A stretch of DNA of 64,000 nucleotides from Oscillospiraceae bacterium (GTDB lineage: Bacteria; Bacillota; Clostridia; Oscillospirales; Oscillospiraceae). This document shows, piece by piece, positions 1-8,348 of the stretch. The first letter of the stretch is position 1, and every line of letters begins with the position of its first letter. The notes below the pieces were generated by a model, which was not told where the DNA came from, searched no databases, and saw only the letters and a program-made list of their open reading frames with translations. Position numbers and translations under genes: made by a program. Location of the stretch: positions 1 to 64,000 of the forward strand of contig JAETNP010000014.1 in assembly GCA_021768185.1 (NCBI GenBank), written 5' to 3'.

Positions 1-108
1 GTTATTGTCTGGCGCAAATTCTTGCGCGTTCATTGCTAATTGGGACTTCTTTCCACTTCACTGGCGCAAATCTTTCCTCTGCGCTCCTTTAGTTATTTAC
101 GGATAGGC

Positions 109-416
109 TCTTAGTCTAACGGAACATTCTACAAATTTGCACCCCGGGGAGTTCGCCCCGCTATACGGTAGGGGCCGCCGATTACCACGCTGAAATAGAC
201 GCAGAAGGGGAACGAAGCGGACGGCAGTAAGGTTTAGACAAACCGACTGTGCCTCGGGCGTAAACTAATCAAAAAATAAGGGATTCTTAAACCGCAAGGT
301 TTAAGCGCGTTTTTGCCTACTTTTGGCGCGGGCCAAAAGTAGGCCCGGGGTCCGGGGCTGGGAAAGCCCCGGGCTATCGAATAGAAACAAGCGGAGGCGG
401 CGCGCAGCGCCGCAGA
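109..416 (+). repeat. Large interspersed element, copy A (right part)
   Basis: This non-coding block shares long stretches with four other blocks in the window (23456, 32727, 35567, 40707). Shared parts include the CCCCGGGGAGTTCGCCCCG hairpin, the segment around GAACGAAGCGGACGGCAGTA, a 'GGGATTCTTAAACCGC' segment, a hairpin built on CCTACTTTTGG, and a terminal GC hairpin (GGCGCGCAGCGCC) near 395-413. Positions 1-108 do not match the other copies and hold no gene that I can see. Short ORFs inside the block are artefacts of the repeat. Boundaries are approximate. Confidence 0.75.
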
Positions 417-421
417 TCAAC

Positions 422-450
422 TTGACTTCCCGCCGGGATAGGATTATACT
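422..450 (+). promoter_or_regulatory. Promoter for the SGNH hydrolase gene
   Basis: TTGACT at 422-427 and TATACT at 445-450 are separated by 17 nt, a near-consensus housekeeping promoter. It begins a few bases after the terminal hairpin of repeat copy A, so the element ends immediately upstream of the gene's own promoter. Confidence 0.65.
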
Positions 451-485
451 ATCGCCACAAACCTGCGCTAAACAGGAGATTTATT

Positions 486-1586
486 ATGGAAACTGCCAAC
501 ATTTTTGATATCCCCCATCTGCGCCCTCTGGGCCGCTTCCATGAGGAACGCGCCCGGGCGGCGGGGGCGCTGCCTCTCCTCTGGGCCTGCTCCGGCTGGG
601 AGGTCCGCTTCACCGGCTCCGCCCTGGAGGTGCTGCTGGAAGCGGACGATCAGGGCAAAGAGCCCTGGATCGCCGTGGACGTCAACGGCGCGCCCCTCAT
701 CCGTACACCGGCCGTCCGGGGGCAAAGCGTCCTCCCCCTCTTCCAGGGTATGACGCCCGGCGCCGTAAAGCACGTGCGCTTCTGGAAGGACACCCAGCCT
801 ATGGGCCAGGACGGAGACCCCGCCCACCGGCTATGGGTCCGGGGACTGCGCTGGGAGGGCGGGGAATTTCTGCCCCTGCCGGAACCGGCCTGCCGCCTGG
901 AGTTCATCGGCGACAGCCTCACCAGCGGCGAGGGACTGGCGGGCGCTCGGGAGGAAACCGATTGGATCCCGGCCTTCTTCCACCCCAGCCGGGGCTGGCC
1001 CCGCCTGACGGCGGACCTGGTCCAGGGGGAATTCCGCCTGGTGAGCCAGAGCGGCTGGGGCATCCGCTCCAGCTGGGACAACGACCCGCGCCACGCCCTG
1101 CCGGACTGGTACGAGCCGGTCTGCGCCACGGCGGGAGAGGCGGACCAGACCATGGGGGCGGGGGAGCCAAACGACTTCGCCGCCTGGAGGCCGGATGCCA
1201 TATTTATCAACCTGGGCACCAACGACATCAACGCCATGGGCATCTCTGCCTGGCACGGGCCCGACGGGACCCGCTTCAAGCAGGAGGATACCCCCGCCTG
1301 CCGGCGGCTCATCGAGGAGGCCGCCCTGGCCTTCCTCCACAAGCTGCGCCGGCTGAACCCCGGGGCAAAGCTGGTATGGGCCTACGGCATGGCCGGGGAT
1401 ACCCTGCGGCCCCAACTGGAGGGCGCGGTGGATCGCTTCCGTGAGGAGACCGGGGACCGGGAAGCCTACTATCTCCCGCTCCCGGAGGTCACGGAGGAGA
1501 CAATGGGCTCCCGCCTCCATCCGGGACCGGCCTGCCATGAAGCGGCGGCCCAGGCTGCTGCGGCGCTTTTGAAAGAAATCCTGTAA
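486..1586 (+). CDS. SGNH/GDSL-family hydrolase (esterase-like)
   Basis: A 366-aa protein whose C-terminal two thirds has the SGNH hydrolase blocks: FIGDSLTSGEG with the nucleophile Ser144, GTND at 244-247, and SRLHPG with the likely catalytic His345. The N-terminal ~130 residues look like the beta-sandwich domain found ahead of the hydrolase domain in carbohydrate esterases of the CE2/CE3-like type, so deacetylation of a sugar polymer is a plausible but unproven role. No signal peptide is evident, suggesting a cytoplasmic enzyme. The ATG follows CAGGAGA with 6-nt spacing. The gene stands alone behind its own promoter and is convergent with the FAD operon. Substrate cannot be told from sequence. 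Confidence 0.85.
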   Translation: METANIFDIPHLRPLGRFHEERARAAGALPLLWACSGWEVRFTGSALEVLLEADDQGKEPWIAVDVNGAPLIRTPAVRGQSVLPLFQGMTPGAVKHVRFWKDTQPMGQDGDPAHRLWVRGLRWEGGEFLPLPEPACRLEFIGDSLTSGEGLAGAREETDWIPAFFHPSRGWPRLTADLVQGEFRLVSQSGWGIRSSWDNDPRHALPDWYEPVCATAGEADQTMGAGEPNDFAAWRPDAIFINLGTNDINAMGISAWHGPDGTRFKQEDTPACRRLIEEAALAFLHKLRRLNPGAKLVWAYGMAGDTLRPQLEGAVDRFREETGDREAYYLPLPEVTEETMGSRLHPGPACHEAAAQAAAALLKEIL

Positions 1587-1596
1587 GCGGCAAAAA

Positions 1597-1641
1597 GCCT
1601 GCCCCCGCAGGTTTTCCTCCTGCGGGGGCAGCGTGTTGTTT
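1597..1641. terminator. Bidirectional intrinsic terminator
   Basis: CTGCCCCCGCAGG pairs with CCTGCGGGGGCAG around a short loop. It lies between the stop of the SGNH hydrolase and the stop of the convergent DUF1667 gene. A-rich sequence on the left and T-rich sequence on the right suit termination from both sides. Confidence 0.75.
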
Positions 1642-1643
1642 CG

Positions 1644-1994
1644 TTATGGCAGGATCGTCCGAGTTGCGACCAGGTCCACACCTGTGCCGCAGAGATCGGC
1701 CAGCACTACGTCCCCGGTCTGGACGGGAGCCTCCACGTCCACCCGGCACAGCGCCCGGGCAGCCTCCGGCAGCTTCTCCTTGGGGATGGGGCCACGGGTC
1801 TTTACCGGGCACCGGGGAAGGGACGCGCCGTGAAGACGGACTGTTCCTGTGAGCACCCGGACGGGATGGAGGATCTCGTTTTTGCCGTATTCCTCCCCGC
1901 GGGGGCAGGAGTTGCCGGTCACCCGGCAGCCGTTCTTCTCGTCCACCCGCAGGCGGCAGCCGTTGGGACAGACGATGCAGATCAGTTCCTTCAT
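1644..1994 (-). CDS. DUF1667 domain protein, small iron-sulfur-type partner of an FAD dehydrogenase
   Basis: A 116-aa protein opening with MKELICIVCPNGC and a second cysteine cluster NSCPRGEEY, the CxxC-type pattern of DUF1667. This family is encoded next to GlpA-like and FAD/NAD oxidoreductases and is presumed to bind a metal or Fe-S centre as an electron-transfer subunit. Its ATG overlaps the stop of the preceding gene by four bases (ATGA), so translation is coupled and the product probably works with the two upstream flavoproteins. The biochemical role is inferred from neighbours. Confidence 0.82.
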   Translation of the reverse strand: MKELICIVCPNGCRLRVDEKNGCRVTGNSCPRGEEYGKNEILHPVRVLTGTVRLHGASLPRCPVKTRGPIPKEKLPEAARALCRVDVEAPVQTGDVVLADLCGTGVDLVATRTILP

Positions 1995-3256
1995 GCTTCC
2001 GCCTCCTCTGCGCTGACGGTGATGGTTTCGCCCTCCGCCAGGGCCAGCAGCTTCTCCGGCAGGAAAATGCGCTCCATCTCCCCGGGGGCCATGTGCTCCC
2101 GCTTGAAGCGGGCGATTTGTTTCTCTCCGGCGGTAACGGTGACGGCGGATTTCTCAAACACCCGGTTCACCCGGAAAAACACCTGTACGCCTTGATCCAC
2201 CGCCTCCATGCGGATGCGCTGGGGGACGGTATAGCTTACGGCGTTCCCGTTCTCCACCGTCAGAGTGCGGCGGGAGGCGGTTTCGCCGTTTTGGATGTAA
2301 TCCGCCGCAGCCGCGCCCGCCCGGGCGCTCTCCTCGCTGACGAAGTCCACCAGGTCGTGGACCTGCAGCACATTCCCGCAGGCGAACACCCCGGGGATGG
2401 AGGTCTCCATGTTCTCGTATACCGCCGCGCCGTTGGTCCGGGGGTCCATCTCCGCTCCCAGCGCGCGGGTCAGCTCGTTCTCAGGCAGCAGGCCCACGCT
2501 CAGCAGCAGAGTGTCGCACTCGAAGGTCTGCTCTGTGCCGGGAATGGGGCGGCGATGCTCATCTACGGCGGAAACCACCACCTTCTCCAGCCGCCGGTCT
2601 CCGATGATGTCGGTGACGGTATGGGAGAGGAGCAGGGGAATGTTGAAATCTTGAAGGCACTGGACGATGTTCCGGTTCAGGCCGCTGGAGTAGGGCATCA
2701 GCTCCACGCAGGCCAGCACTTTCGCCCCCTCCAGGGTCATCCGGCGGGCCATGATGAGCCCGATGTCCCCGCTGCCCAGGATCACCGCCCGGCGGCCTAC
2801 CATTTTCCCCTCGATGTTGATGAACCGCTGGGCCGCCCCGGCGGTGAGGATGCCGGAGCACCGGGTCCCCGGTACGGAGATGGCCCCCCGGGTACGCTCC
2901 CGGCAGCCCATGGCAAGCACCACGGCTCCGGCATGGACCGTCCGGCAGCCATCCGCCGGACTGACGTAGCGGACCGTCCTGTCGGGGGAGACCGACAGGA
3001 CCATGGCGTCGGTCTTCACCCGGACGGCGGTGCTCTCCAGCAGTTCGACGTACCGCCCGGCGTACTCCGGGCCCGTGAGCTCCTCTTTGAAGCGGTGGAG
3101 GCCAAAGCCGTTGTGGACGCACTGGTTGAGGATGCCCCCCAGATATTTGTCCCGCTCCAGCAGGAGAATGTCCGTTATCCCCGCCTCCCAGGCGGACAGG
3201 GCGGCGGACAATCCGGCGGGGCCGCCGCCGATGACTACCAGTTGGTGCTCCGTCAT
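1991..3256 (-). CDS. NAD(P)/FAD-dependent oxidoreductase, second gene of the dehydrogenase trio
   Basis: A 421-aa flavoprotein starting MTEHQLVVIGGG. The N-terminal GGGPAG Rossmann motif is at residues 10-15, a single cysteine at about 46 lies in the NQCVHNG segment typical of this group, and a second nucleotide-binding motif (ILGSGDIG) appears mid-protein. The same frame stays open upstream to 3493, but the ATG at 3256 has a strong AGGAGG site and overlaps the upstream stop by 4 nt, so I place the start here. Family knowledge: such proteins pair with GlpA-like dehydrogenases and DUF1667 proteins in Firmicutes and pass electrons to NAD or another acceptor. Confidence 0.87.
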   Translation of the reverse strand: MTEHQLVVIGGGPAGLSAALSAWEAGITDILLLERDKYLGGILNQCVHNGFGLHRFKEELTGPEYAGRYVELLESTAVRVKTDAMVLSVSPDRTVRYVSPADGCRTVHAGAVVLAMGCRERTRGAISVPGTRCSGILTAGAAQRFINIEGKMVGRRAVILGSGDIGLIMARRMTLEGAKVLACVELMPYSSGLNRNIVQCLQDFNIPLLLSHTVTDIIGDRRLEKVVVSAVDEHRRPIPGTEQTFECDTLLLSVGLLPENELTRALGAEMDPRTNGAAVYENMETSIPGVFACGNVLQVHDLVDFVSEESARAGAAAADYIQNGETASRRTLTVENGNAVSYTVPQRIRMEAVDQGVQVFFRVNRVFEKSAVTVTAGEKQIARFKREHMAPGEMERIFLPEKLLALAEGETITVSAEEAEA

Positions 3257-4689
3257 GTCCACGCCTCCTTTGTCTCTCCGGTGAGAATGTATGAGCCAGG
3301 CTCCTCTAAAGGAACTGCCTCCGGGGGAACCCCCAGCTCCCGGGCCAGGATCTCCTGGACCCTGGGGCCGCAGAAGCCCCCCTGACAGCGGCCCATGCCG
3401 GCCCCTACCCGGCGCTTGACGCCGTTGATGCTGGCGGGCGGGATGGGAGCGCGGAGACAGGCAATGATTTCTCCCTCCGTTACCGTCTCGCACCGGCAGA
3501 TCACCCGGCCATAGCGGGGGTCCGCCGCGATGAGGGCATTTCGGGCCCCGTCGTCCAGTTCGTGGAAGCGGACACGGCGGCGGGTGTCAATAAACTCTTC
3601 CTTTTCCTCCAGCGCCAGGCCCTTCTCCGCCAGGAGAGCCGTCAGTTCGTCCGCGATGGTGGGGGCGGCGCTGAGCCCCGGCGAGCAGATGCCCGCCGCG
3701 TTGAAAAAGCCGGGGACGGCGGGACTCTCCTCCAGGATGAAATCCCCCCGGTCGGAACTGGCCCGGACGCCGGCGAAATTCCGGATATTCTCCCGGAACC
3801 GGACGCCGGGGACGCTGCGGACCGCCAGATCCCGGACCTTCTGCAGTCCCTGGGCCGTATTGGACGTGTCCTCCGGACCGGAGGGCTCCGCCGTGGGGCC
3901 CACGATCAGGTTGCCGTGGACGGTGGGGGAAACCAGGACGCCCTTCCCCTTGGGGTCGGGGCACTGGAAGATCACCCGGCTGACCCGGGTCCCCTCGCTC
4001 TTGTCCAGCAGGTAGTACTCCCCCTTGGCGGGGCGGATGGTGAAATTTTTCTTCCCGATAAGCTCGTGGACATTGTCCGCGTGAACCCCGGCGGCGTTGA
4101 TGATGTACTGGCTGTGGAATACGCCTTTGGGGGTGGTGACGGCAAAGCCGTCCCCCTCCCGGGTGATGGCGGTCACGGGACAGCTCAGGTGGAGTTCCGC
4201 GCCGTTTCGGACAGCCGTCTCCGCCATGGCCAGGGCGTACTCCCAGGGATTCACAATGGCGGCGGAGGGGGCCAGCAGGGCCTCCTGCACCTCGCCGCTG
4301 AGCTCCGGCTCCAGGGCCCGGGCCTCGTCCCCGGAGAGCAGGTGCAGGCCGGTCACGCCGTTTTTCTCCCCCCGCGCCAGCAGGGTCCGCAGGCAGGAGC
4401 GGTCCTTTTCGTCAAAGGCCAGCACCAAGCTGCCGGTTTTCCGATAGGGTACGTCCAGCTTGGCGCAGATCTCCTCCGCCAGACGGACGCCCTCCACGTT
4501 CAGCCGGGCCATCAGCGTGCCCGGCTCCGGGTCGTAGCCCGCGTGGAGGATGGCGCTGTTGGCCTTGGTGGTGCCCCCGGCCACGTCGCTGAGGGCTTCC
4601 AGCACCGTGAGGCGCAGCCGGAACCGGCTCAGGCGGTAGGCGCAGGCCGCGCCCACTACGCCGCAGCCGATAATGATGACATCCTGCAT
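3253..4689 (-). CDS. GlpA/LhgO-like FAD-dependent dehydrogenase with C-terminal [2Fe-2S] domain
   Basis: A 478-aa protein with an N-terminal GCGVVG dinucleotide motif (8-13) and GGTTKANSAILHAGYD, typical of the DAO fold of glycerol-3-phosphate dehydrogenases and 2-hydroxyglutarate oxidases. The last ~90 residues form a BFD-like iron-sulfur domain with C398xC400 and C435xxxxC440. It is first in a three-gene, overlapping operon with a second FAD/NAD protein and a DUF1667 protein, equivalent to an anaerobic glycerol-3-phosphate dehydrogenase-type complex. Substrate could be sn-glycerol-3-phosphate or another 2-hydroxyacid; sequence alone does not settle it. Confidence 0.87.
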   Translation of the reverse strand: MQDVIIIGCGVVGAACAYRLSRFRLRLTVLEALSDVAGGTTKANSAILHAGYDPEPGTLMARLNVEGVRLAEEICAKLDVPYRKTGSLVLAFDEKDRSCLRTLLARGEKNGVTGLHLLSGDEARALEPELSGEVQEALLAPSAAIVNPWEYALAMAETAVRNGAELHLSCPVTAITREGDGFAVTTPKGVFHSQYIINAAGVHADNVHELIGKKNFTIRPAKGEYYLLDKSEGTRVSRVIFQCPDPKGKGVLVSPTVHGNLIVGPTAEPSGPEDTSNTAQGLQKVRDLAVRSVPGVRFRENIRNFAGVRASSDRGDFILEESPAVPGFFNAAGICSPGLSAAPTIADELTALLAEKGLALEEKEEFIDTRRRVRFHELDDGARNALIAADPRYGRVICRCETVTEGEIIACLRAPIPPASINGVKRRVGAGMGRCQGGFCGPRVQEILARELGVPPEAVPLEEPGSYILTGETKEAWT

Positions 4690-4744
4690 AGATTTTTACC
4701 TCATCTCATGTTCCCCGTCGGACGGGCGGGGAATGGATGCCCAT

Positions 4745-4773
4745 ATTTTATAGCAAAATCCCCCGCCGGTCAA
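4745..4773 (-). promoter_or_regulatory. Promoter of the FAD dehydrogenase operon
   Basis: On the minus strand TTGACC (4768-4773) and TAAAAT (4745-4750) are 17 nt apart. The pair lies just beyond the stop codon of the upstream CmpB-like gene and about 60 nt ahead of the start at 4689. Confidence 0.5.
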
Positions 4774-4796
4774 TGCTGAAAATATGACTTCTGCTC

Positions 4797-5354
4797 CTAC
4801 AGCGGCCCGGCAATGCCCGCCCCGGTATTGGGACGCAGCAGGGACAGCGCCCAGTCCAGAGCGAACAGCAGGCCCACCCCCCGGCACAGCAGCCCCCGCG
4901 CCCCGGGGGACATCTGCGAGAAGCGGCGCAGCAGGGGCTCCCGCCACCGGGAGGCCAGCCATCCCGCCAGGGCGAAGCCCAGCAGGCTGGCCAGACAGAC
5001 CCGCCCCCGGATGCTGCCCGCCCAGCCGGTATAGTCCCACCAGCGCCGGTGGTACCATCGCTCCAGAACTAAGGCGGTGCCGTACTCCACCGCGCCTCCC
5101 AATAAAGCGCCTAACGCCAGCGCGGCGGCAGGGTGCCGCCGGAATCGTCCCAGCGCCGCCGCCAGCAGCACCCCGCCCGCACCGTATATCGGCAGCCAGG
5201 GCCCGTGGAGCAGGCCCCGGTTGACCCAGCACCCCGTCGCGGCGGCGGTGAGAAGGACCTCCCACAGCCACCCGGCGGCGGAGCAGACGAAAAACAGCAG
5301 AAGCCAGTTTTCCAGCACTGCCGTCCGGCGGGTAGGGGCGGCAAAGCGGTCCAT
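4797..5354 (-). CDS. Putative ABC-transporter permease-like membrane protein (CmpB/DUF1113 family)
   Basis: A 185-aa hydrophobic protein with about five transmembrane segments and the WLWEVLL, NRGLLHGPWLPIYGAGG and WWDYTGW segments characteristic of PF06541 (putative ABC-transporter permease, CmpB-like). The frame can be extended to a TTG at 5375, but AGGAGGG sits directly before the ATG at 5354, which I take as the start. It is monocistronic and divergent from the NusG-II/Gx-transporter operon. The family has no firmly assigned function. Confidence 0.8.
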   Translation of the reverse strand: MDRFAAPTRRTAVLENWLLLFFVCSAAGWLWEVLLTAAATGCWVNRGLLHGPWLPIYGAGGVLLAAALGRFRRHPAAALALGALLGGAVEYGTALVLERWYHRRWWDYTGWAGSIRGRVCLASLLGFALAGWLASRWREPLLRRFSQMSPGARGLLCRGVGLLFALDWALSLLRPNTGAGIAGPL

Positions 5355-5371
5355 ATCAGCCCTCCTCTTTG

Positions 5372-5392
5372 ACAAATTTATACGTAATTTGT
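5372..5392. promoter_or_regulatory. Palindrome in the divergent promoter region
   Basis: The arms ACAAATTTA and TAATTTGT form a 21-nt near-perfect palindrome midway between two divergent genes (starts 5354 and 5433), overlapping a TTGACA. It may be a repressor site controlling one or both genes; no regulator is encoded nearby. Confidence 0.35.
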
Positions 5393-5432
5393 GCGAGAGA
5401 GAGAAAATCTATGCAGACAGGAGAGATCATCC

Positions 5433-5801
5433 ATGAAAAAGAAACATCGCGGGGACCTGCTGCTGGCAGGAAGTATCCTGCTGCTGGCGGGCGTCCTGCT
5501 TTTCCTGTTCCGCCCCGGCGGGCAGGGCGCCTGGGTAGTGGTGACGGCGGACGGCGCGGAGATTGCCCGGTACCCGCTGGACGAGGACCGGACGGTCCGG
5601 CTGGGGGATGACACGGACTACAACATCCTGCAAATTGCCGGAGGCGCGGCGGCGGTGGTGGAGGCCGACTGCGGCGACCACACCTGCGTCCGCACCGGGG
5701 AAATTTCCCGGGAGGGGGAGCGCATTGTCTGCCTGCCCCATAGGCTTATTATTCAGATCGAGGGCGGCGATGGGCCGGTCTTCGACGCCAGCGCAGGATA
5801 G
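5433..5801 (+). CDS. NusG domain II-containing secreted/membrane-anchored protein
   Basis: A 122-aa protein with an N-terminal membrane anchor (LLLAGSILLLAGVLLFLF) and a small beta-rich domain ending in a CGDHTCVRTGEI segment followed by CLPHRL, the signature of the NusG_II family (PF07009). It is not a transcription factor: the fold is shared with NusG, but the protein is extracytoplasmic. The start chosen is the ATG at 5433 (MKKKHRGD), which gives a clean signal anchor. Nine bases separate it from the Gx transporter, its usual partner in Clostridia. The paired cysteines suggest a redox or metal-binding role, which is inference. Confidence 0.85.
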   Translation: MKKKHRGDLLLAGSILLLAGVLLFLFRPGGQGAWVVVTADGAEIARYPLDEDRTVRLGDDTDYNILQIAGGAAAVVEADCGDHTCVRTGEISREGERIVCLPHRLIIQIEGGDGPVFDASAG

Positions 5802-5810
5802 GAGGTGCGT

Positions 5811-6299
5811 ATGGGAAAGCAAGTCGCGCGATACGCGCTGCTGGTCGCTCTGGCCATGGTGCTGTCCTGGCTGGAGAGCCTGATCGTTTTTCCGGGACTT
5901 CTGCCGGGGATGAAGGTGGGGCTGACCAATCTGGTGGTGATCTTCGCCCTGTACCGGATGTCCCTGCGGGACGCGGCGGCCATCTCTTTGGTACGGGTGC
6001 TTCTGGTCTCCATGACCTTCGGCAGCGCCTACAGCTTCGCCTACTCCCTGGCAGGAGCCGTCCTGAGCCTGGCGGTCATGGCGGGACTGAAAAAGCTGGA
6101 CAAATTTTCCATCCTGGGCGTCAGCATCGCCGGGGGAGTTTGTCATAACATGGGGCAGCTGCTGGTGGCCATGGCCGTGCTGGGCACGGCCCGGCTGGGG
6201 TGGTATCTGCCCTGGCTGCTGGTGAGCGGCGTCGCGGCGGGGACCGCCACCGGCGCGGTGGGAGGGCTGGTGGTGAACCGAATAAAACCGGGGATCTGA
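5811..6299 (+). CDS. Gx transporter family protein (heptaprenyl diphosphate synthase component I-like)
   Basis: A 162-aa integral membrane protein with five or so transmembrane helices. The FPGLLPGMKVGLTNLVV and GGVCHNMGQLLVA motifs are typical of PF07456 (HepS component I / Gx transporter, ECF S-component-like). An in-frame GTG lies at 5805 but overlaps the GGAGG site; ATG 5811 is preferred with 5-nt spacing. It follows the NusG-II gene in one transcription unit. Annotation as prenyl synthase subunit is historical; a transporter S-component role is more likely. Confidence 0.83.
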   Translation: MGKQVARYALLVALAMVLSWLESLIVFPGLLPGMKVGLTNLVVIFALYRMSLRDAAAISLVRVLLVSMTFGSAYSFAYSLAGAVLSLAVMAGLKKLDKFSILGVSIAGGVCHNMGQLLVAMAVLGTARLGWYLPWLLVSGVAAGTATGAVGGLVVNRIKPGI

Positions 6300-6356
6300 G
6301 CCGGGGCCCGAAGGGGCGGCAAAGACTACTTGCCATTTTCAGGGAAACAGGTTACA

Positions 6357-6484
6357 ATATTACTTCCGAACCGAAAGGCCGGAAGTAATATATGCCATGT
6401 TTTGCGGTTGCCGCCGTTTACGGCGGCGAGCAAAACGGCTTAAATCAAATGTATTATTTCCGAATTTTAAATTCGGAAATAATA
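6357..6484 (-). repeat. Short three-hairpin interspersed element, copy 1
   Basis: About 128 nt made of a hairpin with ATTACTTCCGAAC-type arms, a central conserved hairpin (GCCGCCG/CGGCGGC flanked by TTTTGCGGTT and GCAAAACGG), and an AT-rich hairpin with ATTATTTCCGAATTT arms. The same element in the opposite orientation occurs at 20789-20915 and 46466-46599. It lies between the Gx transporter and the radical-SAM gene and carries no credible ORF. It looks like a MITE-like palindromic unit. Confidence 0.82.
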
Positions 6485-6512
6485 TCTCCATCCGCAGAAA
6501 AGGAGAATTACC

Positions 6513-8348
6513 GTGGATCAAAGATTGGAACGCATCCTCCCCCGGGTGCAGAAACCCGCCCGGTACACCGGCGGGGAATACAACGCGGTCATGAAGGACA
6601 AAAGCCGGGTGGACACCCGCTTTGCCTTCTGCTTCCCGGACACCTATGAGATCGGCATGTCCAACCTGGGCTTCCGCATCCTCTACGGGGTCCTCAACCA
6701 GATGCCCGGCGTGTGGTGCGAGCGGGTGTTCACCCCCTGGCCGGACATGGAGGAGGAGCTGCGCAGAAATCACATCCCCCTCTACGCCCTGGAGTCCGGG
6801 GACCCGGTGGGGGAGTTCGACATCATCGGTTTTTCCGTGGGCTACGAGATGGCCTACACCGCCATGCTGAACATGCTGGACCTCAGCGGCCTGCCCCTGC
6901 GGGCAGAGGACCGGCCGGGGCTGACTCCGCTGGTCATCGCCGGAGGCACCGCCATGTACAACGCCGAGCCGGTGGCGGACTTCATCGACCTGGCCCTCAT
7001 CGGCGAGGGGGAGGATCTGCTGCCGGAGGTGGTGGAGCTCTACCGCCGGGCCAGGAGGGAAAACTGGGACAAGCCCCGGTTTCTCCGGGCGGCGGCGGAG
7101 ATACAGGGAGTATATGTGCCGTCGCTTTATAATGTTTCGTATCATGAGGACGGTACCATTGCCGCCATTACCCCCCTGGACGGCGCGCCGGAAAAGGTGG
7201 TCAAGCGGGTGGTCCACGATATGGACAAGTCCTACTACCCCGTGAAGACCATCGTGCCCTCTACGGAGATCGTCCACGACCGGGTGACCCTGGAGGTGTT
7301 CCGGGGGTGCATCCGGGGCTGCCGGTTCTGTCAGGCGGGGTACGTCTACCGCCCGGTGCGGTGCCGAAGCAGGGAGCAGCTGGCGGAGTACGCCCAGGCG
7401 TCCGTCCAGGATTCCGGGTATCAGGAGATGACCCTCAGCTCCCTGTCCACCAGCGACTATCCGGAATTGGTGGGATTATGCGACGACCTGGAGGCGTTCT
7501 GCGGGAAGAACCACGTAAACCTGTCCCTGCCCTCCCTCCGGGCGGACAATTTTTCCATGGAGCTGATGCAGCGGCTGCAAAAGGGCCGGAAGGCGGGGCT
7601 TACCTTCGCCCCCGAGGCCGGGACCCAGCGGCTGCGGGACGCTATCAACAAGAACGTCACCGAGGAGGAGCTGACCGAGAGCCTGAAAACCGCCTTCTCC
7701 GGCGGATGGAGCGGTGTGAAGCTCTATTTTATGCTGGGTCTGCCTACGGAGACAGACGAGGACGTGCTGGGCATTGCCGAGATGGCCAACCACGCCGTCC
7801 ATACCTGGCGGGAGTACGCCAGCAATAAGAACCGGGGCCTGCGGCTGACGGTGTCCACCTCCTGGTTCGTGCCAAAGCCCTTTACTGCTTTTCAATGGGA
7901 GGCCCAGATCTCCCGGGCGGAGTACGAGCGCCGGGTGAAGCTCCTCCGGGAGGCCATCACCGCCAAGGCCGTCACCTACAACTGGCACGACGGGGATACC
8001 AGCTTCCTGGAGGCGGTGCTGGCCCGGGGCGACCGGCGGCTGGGGAGAGTGCTGGAAGCGGCTTTTCGGAGGGGGGCGAAGCTGGACGCCTGGAGCGACT
8101 ACTTTGATCTCAGCCGCTGGCTGGAGGCCTTTGACGAGTGCGGTCTGGACCCGGAGTTCTACGCCTGCCGGGAGCGGAGCCGGGAGGAGATCTTCCCCTG
8201 GAGCATGATCTCCTGCTATGTATCCGACGACTATCTCTGGCGGCAGCGGGAGCTGGCCTACCAGTCCGTTACCACCCCCGACTGCCGGACCCGGTGCTCC
8301 GGCTGCGGGGCCAACATCGTGGAGGGAGGGGAGTGTCACCGTGGGTAA
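6513..8348 (+). CDS. TIGR03960 family B12-binding/radical SAM protein
   Basis: A 611-aa protein with an N-terminal B12-binding-like domain and a radical-SAM core carrying the Cx3Cx2C motif in the segment RGCIRGCRFCQAG near residue 270. Downstream is the FAPEAGTQRLRD segment characteristic of this family, with further cysteines at the C-terminus (CRTRCSGCGAN). GTG start at 6513 preceded by AAAGGAGA. It overlaps the next gene by 8 nt. Family knowledge: TIGR03960 and TIGR03936 proteins are two halves of one conserved clostridial system, often near ribosomal-protein or RNase genes; the substrate is not established. Confidence 0.9.
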   Translation: MDQRLERILPRVQKPARYTGGEYNAVMKDKSRVDTRFAFCFPDTYEIGMSNLGFRILYGVLNQMPGVWCERVFTPWPDMEEELRRNHIPLYALESGDPVGEFDIIGFSVGYEMAYTAMLNMLDLSGLPLRAEDRPGLTPLVIAGGTAMYNAEPVADFIDLALIGEGEDLLPEVVELYRRARRENWDKPRFLRAAAEIQGVYVPSLYNVSYHEDGTIAAITPLDGAPEKVVKRVVHDMDKSYYPVKTIVPSTEIVHDRVTLEVFRGCIRGCRFCQAGYVYRPVRCRSREQLAEYAQASVQDSGYQEMTLSSLSTSDYPELVGLCDDLEAFCGKNHVNLSLPSLRADNFSMELMQRLQKGRKAGLTFAPEAGTQRLRDAINKNVTEEELTESLKTAFSGGWSGVKLYFMLGLPTETDEDVLGIAEMANHAVHTWREYASNKNRGLRLTVSTSWFVPKPFTAFQWEAQISRAEYERRVKLLREAITAKAVTYNWHDGDTSFLEAVLARGDRRLGRVLEAAFRRGAKLDAWSDYFDLSRWLEAFDECGLDPEFYACRERSREEIFPWSMISCYVSDDYLWRQRELAYQSVTTPDCRTRCSGCGANIVEGGECHRG

